From positions 15,252,001 to 15,316,000 of the forward strand of contig OZ316892.1 in assembly GCA_973895155.1 (NCBI GenBank): a stretch of 64,000 bases of DNA. Direction: 5' to 3'. Each line of letters opens with the position of its first letter. Position 1 is the first letter of the stretch. The notes beneath the pieces are model-generated. The model had not been told where the DNA came from and searched no databases. It worked only from the letters and a program-made list of their open reading frames with translations. Positions 58,355 through 64,000 of the stretch are shown one piece after another. The DNA is from Marsupella aquatica. Lineage: Eukaryota; Marchantiophyta. The position numbers and the translations under genes are program-made.

Positions 58355-59599
58355 CTTCCACGTTGACTTGGACAACTTTGCGTGTGCGGGACTTGGACGG
58401 CCAGCAGATATCCAAATTGACCTAACCTGCTTCGCCATCAAAAGAAATTGGCTCTCGGGCATCGTTTTCTGATTCATATTATTGAGAGCCTGAGATAATC
58501 CCATTATCTGTGTGTTTCCAAACATAGTAAATGGACTCCAGAAAAGATGGGCGGTCACAGTTCAAAGCAGGTCCTTCATCATTGAATCAAATTTTGGTTC
58601 CTTCATCAGCATCTTGTAAGCTTCAATTGTGTGCTGCCCGCCAACAATCCAAAAGTAACAGGAATCTAGATCCTTTTGCGAAGGCCTAGTTTTGAATGGT
58701 TTTCTGTTGTACTCTTTAGTTCTCTTTGCATCTTCAGGATCCCACTAAATCGGAACAAGGTACACTACTTTCTTTTCTAAAGAAATTGACGAGTGTCCCA
58801 TAATCAACCCCTTCAGCAGCTCGCAATATTTCCGGTCAAACCCTTGGCACTTGTAATCATCTGGGCCAATTTTACATTTTATCGTTTCGACATCAAAAGA
58901 TTTACCTTCAAAGAGTGCGAGACCTTTGTATTCTTTCAAGAGGGAATTGAACAATTCAGTTGCATGCTCTTCATTCAGCGTCTCCTTTGGTAGATGTCCA
59001 AGACCAATCTCCCCTATCCTCCAAATGGAGAACATGCTAATGAATGGGTTCCCTATGCACTCAAGAACTTTGTTGATGTATCTTGAAATCTCGTCGCCAC
59101 ATATCTCTTCGGGAGTTACAGACAGTTCGGTGTAATCAGGTGATGGTTGGTATTGAGTAGTCGTCTTTATCAGTTCTTCAACTTCACACCGATTAAACTT
59201 CATGTAGTCAGTCATCTGCATGCAGATTCCCACAGTGCTCAATGTCGTCACCTCTTCCATAATGAAGCCCAACGCTTCCTGGAAGTCCTGTAGTCCTAGG
59301 TTTCTCTTGAAAAAGCATCCAGTAACCCGGTAGTCGGATATCACCTTCAAAGTACTGCAATCAACAGCCACCAAAAGACTCCCCTGATGAAGGAAAACTC
59401 CCCAGCTCTGAATGTTCTTCATTTTAAGCGAATGGACAGAGCTTGCTTCATCGCACAGAACATTCTTTATCTTGGGACCTCAAAATTTGATGAGTGTGAT
59501 GTCCTCCCCTGACTCGGGCACCTTCCCCATTTTCTTTCGGGGATTATCTGGAACGTCTTCCAGTTTCCTCTTCCCTTTTCCAATGTCTACATTCTCCAT
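58355..59599 (-). pseudogene. exon with nuclear-signal-like start and ParB/sulfiredoxin-like motif
   Basis: 415 codons exactly, phase 0 at both ends, with an acceptor at 59600-59601 and a donor at 58353-58354. It starts MENVDIGKGKRKLEDVPD followed by NPRKKMGK, a likely nuclear localisation signal. In the second half a VVYLVPI strand, a basic stretch and YFWIVGGQHTIEAYKML resemble the ParB/sulfiredoxin fold, whose hallmark is a G-x-H/R-R-x-x-A segment after an I-V strand. That assignment is an inference. Three in-frame stops lie at 59480-59482 (TGA), 58745-58747 (TAG) and 58562-58564 (TGA), each one C-to-T change from Arg or Gln. Confidence 0.6.
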
Positions 59600-59699
59600 C
59601 TGCAAAAGCACATATTGTCCAAAGATGGAAGTAGTGTGATCAATTTTTTTTATTGATTAAACATTTTGTAGTTACAAAACATGGGTCCCATGGTATAGG

Positions 59700-60341
59700 T
59701 TACAAAACAGGGATCCCAAGTGGATACGTCCAATTTCTGAATTCTTCTATCAAACATTTATCACCAAATCTCTGTAATATTTCTTCCCTCTCTTTTAGAC
59801 CTAAACTATGCCAGTCGTCGGTGAATATCTCAAGCTGTTGAATACTAAGGCACCCTATTTCATCTATTGGCGGAGTTATAAAGGAATCCTCCCAAAATAC
59901 TCTAGCAGTATGTGTTGTTGAAAGAAGAGGTGCGTTTGCTATACTAGAGAGGTCATCGTTTATGTCGGCGATGTTTTTCGCTGCAATCTTCAACAGCCCC
60001 CAAACTTTGGTCTTCCAAACAAGGTGGTACCATTTGTGATTGCAAGATCCAAGATTAATCACCACTCTCAGTCTCTCAAGTAATTCCCCAGGATGAATGT
60101 CTATATCTTTTGTGCAATTGTATTTCAGAAGTGGCCATATATTACTTTCCACTAGTTGGTCTGGAAGTCCACAAATAAATCTCTCAGACTTAGTGTGGAT
60201 ACTCTTTTCAAGTGAGTGGCTTTGTTTGATTTCCTCCAATTGTTCTGCTAACTTCACCACGACTGAATTGGATCTCGTCATATCTCTAACTTTCACTGTT
60301 TCCACTGTAACATCAATACGAGTTGTGAAATTAATACACAT
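59700..60341 (-). CDS. F-box-like exon B of the multidomain locus
   Basis: About 210 codons. After a variable start comes ERFICGLPDQLVESNIWPLL, then LRVVINLGSCNHKWYHLVWK and VWGLLKIAAKN. This pattern (LPD-x-LV-x6-WP...L-x3-N/R-x-W-x3-V...W-x-L) is F-box-like and repeats that of exon A. It continues with a region ending SLGLKEREEILQRFGDK and EFRNWTYPLG. No internal stop. F-box proteins are substrate receptors of SCF ubiquitin ligases; that role here is inferred. Exact splice sites were not settled (an acceptor at about 60311 is possible). Confidence 0.6.
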   Translation of the reverse strand: MCINFTTRIDVTVETVKVRDMTRSNSVVVKLAEQLEEIKQSHSLEKSIHTKSERFICGLPDQLVESNIWPLLKYNCTKDIDIHPGELLERLRVVINLGSCNHKWYHLVWKTKVWGLLKIAAKNIADINDDLSSIANAPLLSTTHTARVFWEDSFITPPIDEIGCLSIQQLEIFTDDWHSLGLKEREEILQRFGDKCLIEEFRNWTYPLGIPVL

Positions 60342-60447
60342 TGCATTTTACGGGATAGTGTTCCGTCGTCTACCTAATCTTTCATTTCCTCCCACGATGC
60401 TCTCTCGAGATACCCTAAATTACAGCACATTACTAAAAAATCCCACT

Positions 60448-60903
60448 TCAATCTGGGATGTAATTGATCAAAGCATTTTGCAAATCGATAATTGTCTCAA
60501 TTTGTAGTGCTCCAAGAAACCTTAAAGTAGGATAGTTCGAGTAGAGACTATGTATAGTTTGAGCTAGATATTCTATTGGAATTTCAGTTGTAATCTTCAT
60601 GATTCCCATCAAGTATGTGTTATTTACAAGAAATTTCCACTTCCTATTCAAGCTTCTCATTGCATATAAGTCCGTAATTGTCCCTGGTGTGAAACTCCCT
60701 GATTCTACCTCTTGGACAAAGCATTTCTTCACTCGAGGCCAGATTGATTTTGAGACAATATCATCCGGAAGTCCAGGAATTAGTGGCATAGAATTCAGAT
60801 TTGAATGATTCAAAGACTCCTGTTCAACTACAATTGTCTTGAATTTGGAAAAGAAAGAGTCAATCATTGGGATTGGTTGTCTTTTTTCAAGTACTCTCTC
60901 CAT
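60448..60903 (-). CDS. F-box-like exon A of the multidomain locus, possible gene start
   Basis: About 150 codons from MERVLEKRQPIPMIDSFF at 60903. It contains LIPGLPDDIVSKSIWPRVKK, LYAMRSLNRKWKFLVNNTYL and GIMKITTEIPIEYLA, the same order of motifs as exon B, so the two arose by duplication. The frame ends at a stop at 60448. The ATG at 60903 follows an AACAG, so it may be either the true start or the edge of an exon. Confidence 0.58.
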   Translation of the reverse strand: MERVLEKRQPIPMIDSFFSKFKTIVVEQESLNHSNLNSMPLIPGLPDDIVSKSIWPRVKKCFVQEVESGSFTPGTITDLYAMRSLNRKWKFLVNNTYLMGIMKITTEIPIEYLAQTIHSLYSNYPTLRFLGALQIETIIDLQNALINYIPD

Positions 60904-61520
60904 CTGTTTGTGTTTCTGTTAAATACCACAATACAAAAGAGTATTTTCTTAGTAATCGCTTTCATCACTAGTGATTCACGAAACAATGTTTCATGGTATT
61001 GAGAGTGGGATTCAAATAGACTCAGCCAGACCGATTCACGGAATAGTGTTTCGTTTACGACATGTAGTCAGGAACTATAAGACTTGGGATTAGATTTATG
61101 ATTTATCTTGTGCCTACTAAAGAGTTTTCCAGAATAGTATTCCGTGGATAAGGAGATCTCAATTTAGGGTTTCTGAGATCAGAGGGTATTGAAAGAGTGT
61201 ACTGCGGATCAGAGACTGAATCCAGGTATAGTAATCCTTGGATAAGAGAGTGACATGAAACTATCGATAGAAAAGAGGGTCACGGAGATGTGTTCCGTTA
61301 ATTGGAGAGGTAGTTGTCATTGATTTATTCAATGAGTGACGGTGTAATTATTTGAAGATGTATGTTCTCGGCCACTTGGTTAATTTTCAAGTCTACATGC
61401 AAGTGAGTACGGGGAAACTGTTGCACAGACTACAATAAGGGATTTCTAATCTACAAGATCATGGTTCAATTATTGAGTTGGTTACCAGAGTAGTTTCTCT
61501 GTTTCCATTCCCTGATTCAC
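60904..61520. repeat. palindrome-rich upstream region of the multidomain locus
   Basis: Copies of a 17-bp near-palindrome (consensus ACGGAAYASTRTTYCGT) lie at 60978, 61038, 61129 and 61282, with decayed versions near 61222, 61408 and 61493. The flanks of the 61129 and 61222 copies match (gtggataaggaga and ttggataagagag), so this is an old tandem repeat of about 60-90 bp. Confidence 0.6.
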
Positions 61521-62639
61521 TCGATGATTTGTATGCATGTTGGAAAGCTTCATTGTACAGCCAAATTCATTTTGTGCATGTGCTTTTATCATATACCATA
61601 CTACTCATATGTACACATTCTTGAATTTGTAATTTGTTCATAGATTTGAATGTATTATATCATTACAAGTCTCAGCAATCAATATTACATCCTTGGGAAA
61701 TGAAAACTTATAGTCACTAAGCCAAAGCAGGTATTACTCACCTTAAGAGTCTGCTGTAAAGTAAGTTTGTTGTAAGGCAATGGATGAAGGTTGACTCCTT
61801 TCCTTCACACCGACTGAGAAATTCGCCAGTTTGGAGTGATTGGTGCTCAGTCAAATCAAGTAACTGACAAATATGCAAAAATAGAGTCAATCACTGTTGA
61901 ACCTTGAAGTAGCAATGTGTAGCTCTGAAGTGCACTCATTCCATATTGACAATAGACAATTGTAGTTGCATACCTTGTGCGAAAGCCAGGATTTAACAGA
62001 GAAGCACTTCAGTTGCAGGACCTTCAATCTTACTTCCTTGCACCAAATGTTGGCTGTTGCATTGACAATAAGCAGAGCCCTTGCCCGAGCCCTTGTAGAC
62101 ACAATGGAGGCAGCCCAGTCAGACAATGCAACTTAGGGCAGAATCTAAAATCTCTATTACAATAGAGCTTGGCCCAATTACTTTCGAGTAATGCAGAATC
62201 ATGTCAACCCTAAAATGCATTTTATGAAACAATATGTAGCCAGATTGAATCAAATGCTAAACCTCTAAGGGCGAGGTCTGGCCAAACCTTACCGGTCAGC
62301 TTGATGACAAACAAAGGTCGAGCAGCAGATGATGACAAATGAAGGTCGAGCGGCGGAATCCTGACAGGCGGAGGAACCATGGACCAGAAATCCAAAATGA
62401 GCAAGTGCACACCTAAAACATTGAGAACACACACGAGGAGTCGGACTGAGTGCAGAAGGACAGACAAGTTGATCTGTCAGTGACCATCCACACGAGCATC
62501 CGCACAGCCAAATGCCAATGATCAAGCGCACACCCAAAAATGTGAGAGCAAAAGAATCCTGACTGCTGAGAGTGCACACAAAGAAGAGTTGATCTGTCAG
62601 ACTGAAGCAAGAAAATGGGAACAAGGAGCGAGCGGAGGC
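61521..62639. other. intergenic, no gene recognised
   Basis: Between 62400 and 62610 the phrase gttgatctgtcag and nearby gcacaca-containing sequence occur twice, a diverged duplication of about 115 bp. No coding homology. Confidence 0.35.
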
Positions 62640-62770
62640 GGAGCTGTGAGGGGAGGCTGCGAGCTGCAAGGGGAGGCTGCGAGCTGCGAGGGGAGGCTGC
62701 GAGCTGCGAGGGGAGGCTGTGAGTCAAGGTTGCAAGCTGCAAGGGGAGCTACGAGGGGAGGCTGTGGAGG
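62640..62770. repeat. GC-rich minisatellite, about 20-21-bp unit
   Basis: Five to six copies of aggggaggctgcgagctgcg with increasing decay to the right. Frames through it (both strands) are artefacts. Confidence 0.85.
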
Positions 62771-64000
62771 AGCCGGGGCTGCTGATGGGTATTGCAAGGC
62801 GCCAATGCATGGCAGAGGCTAGGAGGGGCATGCGGAGGCCTCATCATGAATGACTCCCATTTTATAATTGGGTTTTTTCAGCATGCAAGGGCGCTTCATG
62901 GAATCATCATGGTGGACATCATGGAAGCAATTTAAGTTAATATTAAAGTATCCCCTTTGGATTTCAATTATGATCCCCTTACAACTTAGTTGTGCCCTTT
63001 GAGTCACTATACAAATTGAAGGTTCACCGTAGACCATAGGCCCTCACCCTAGCTCTCATTCCTGGTTTATTAGTCACAATAAGGTTTCCAGCTGGAGCAC
63101 CAATTATTAGGCACAATAAGGTTTCCAGTGAGAGCTTAGGCGCAAGGATAATAAAAAAACTAGATAGTCAAAGACAAATTGTTTCATTCTCCAAATGACA
63201 TAATTATTAAAAGGACCAATATAAATCTATATAACCAAACGGAAAATCAAAACCCAGGTTTGAGAGTGCTTCAAACTCAGCCTATTTAAGAAAAGTCAAA
63301 TCTAAGACTCCACTAAACACCTAAGGCCATTCCAAGTGAACCAAACTACCAACATCTAACGGAGCCACTGTGTTTGCATTGCTAGAGGGTGTCCTAATGC
63401 ATAACGGAGCATATCCCTCCACCCTAGGTAGGAAATCTTGACTACTTGAACTTAGATGAACTCTCTTGTAATGCAACAACCAGCTACGCAGTTATATATG
63501 CACGCAAGGCAGGAAATGGACCAGGCAGTCGTTCATGCAAAAACAAAGGGATGTGGAGGTCATCAGACAAGAATATCAAACATCAAGAATACTTTAGTAG
63601 CATTAAACAAATTTATTCAAAAACCCTTAACATCATTCAATCAGGAATATTAAACATCACTCACAAATTCTTAGACACAAATTCAAGAATATGTAACATT
63701 ATTTAGGAATATAAAACATCAAGGGTGAGTGATGAGGATGGATAGTGAGTTGATAGTTGTGTGGTGGAGGTTGGGGTTTAAACCCTAAACCCTAAACTTC
63801 ATATGAAAAATCACTCCACCCACATCTACAACTACAATAAGTGATGCTGCCATTTTCCGTCCTTTGTCCCATTCTAATATGTGCTTGAAACTAACCCTCA
63901 GGCCCTGACCCTAAACCAGAAACCTTTGACTATGACTTATACAAAATAGAATTTTAAACATAACCTAAACACTGGTCTATGACTCATAAAAATTGTTAAC
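62771..64000. other. intergenic with a short telomere-motif run at 63777-63797
   Basis: No gene is recognised. The sequence ggtttaaaccctaaaccctaaact contains about two and a half copies of the plant telomere repeat (TTTAGGG) next to one in inverse orientation. Such telo-box sequences occur in promoters and at old chromosome junctions. A 20-bp phrase (aggcacaataaggtttccag) occurs twice near 63080-63140. Confidence 0.45.

Overview
This window looks like nuclear DNA of a land plant. The evidence is intron-split genes with plant orthologues (a lung seven-transmembrane family protein, a plastid-type FMN-binding protein, BUB3), Ty1/copia and Ty3/gypsy chromovirus retrotransposons primed by initiator-methionine tRNA, and a short run of the plant telomere motif near the right edge. 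The compact introns and the low gene density may point to a seed-free lineage, but that is a guess; no species can be named from the sequence alone.

Layout, left to right. 1-5.5 kb: a decayed Ty1/copia element on the minus strand, cut by the window edge. 5.5-10.7 kb: repeat debris (LTR scraps and a minisatellite). 10.7-13.8 kb: an intact five-exon seven-transmembrane gene (+). 14.98-23.67 kb: a full-length Ty3/gypsy chromovirus (-) with two LTRs of about 1.5 kb, a target duplication, PBS, polypurine tract and a single 1,707-codon gag-pol frame broken only by stop codons. 26.1-29.0 kb: an intact FMN-binding split-barrel gene (+). 29-36 kb: degraded LTR copies in tandem and a hairpin-bearing satellite. 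36.5-40.3 kb: an intact nine-exon BUB3 spindle-checkpoint gene (-). 40.9-42.1 kb: a second block of the minisatellite, interrupted by a hairpin-rich insertion. 43-45.7 kb: a gypsy integrase scrap and a solo LTR of the chromovirus family. 50-52.2 kb: two degraded plus-strand reading frames. 52.8-60.9 kb: an unusual minus-strand multi-exon locus. 61-64 kb: non-coding repeats.

The three housekeeping-type genes have complete exon sets with consistent splice phases and appear functional; nothing suggests they are co-regulated. The most unusual part is 52.8-61.5 kb. Consecutive minus-strand exons, most joining in phase, would encode two F-box-like segments, a domain with a ParB/sulfiredoxin-like motif, a long charged single-helix repeat, a Ulp1-type cysteine protease with its full catalytic set, and an FCP1/NIF-type HAD domain. 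A 17-bp near-palindrome recurs at least seven times in and just upstream of this locus. It carries a few in-frame stops, so it is probably a decaying member of a mobile or multigene family.

Two cross-cutting observations: the chromovirus family has non-canonical AGT...ACT LTR termini, supported by two independent target duplications; and almost all reading frames of repeats here are broken by in-frame stops explainable by C-to-T change, as expected after cytosine methylation.
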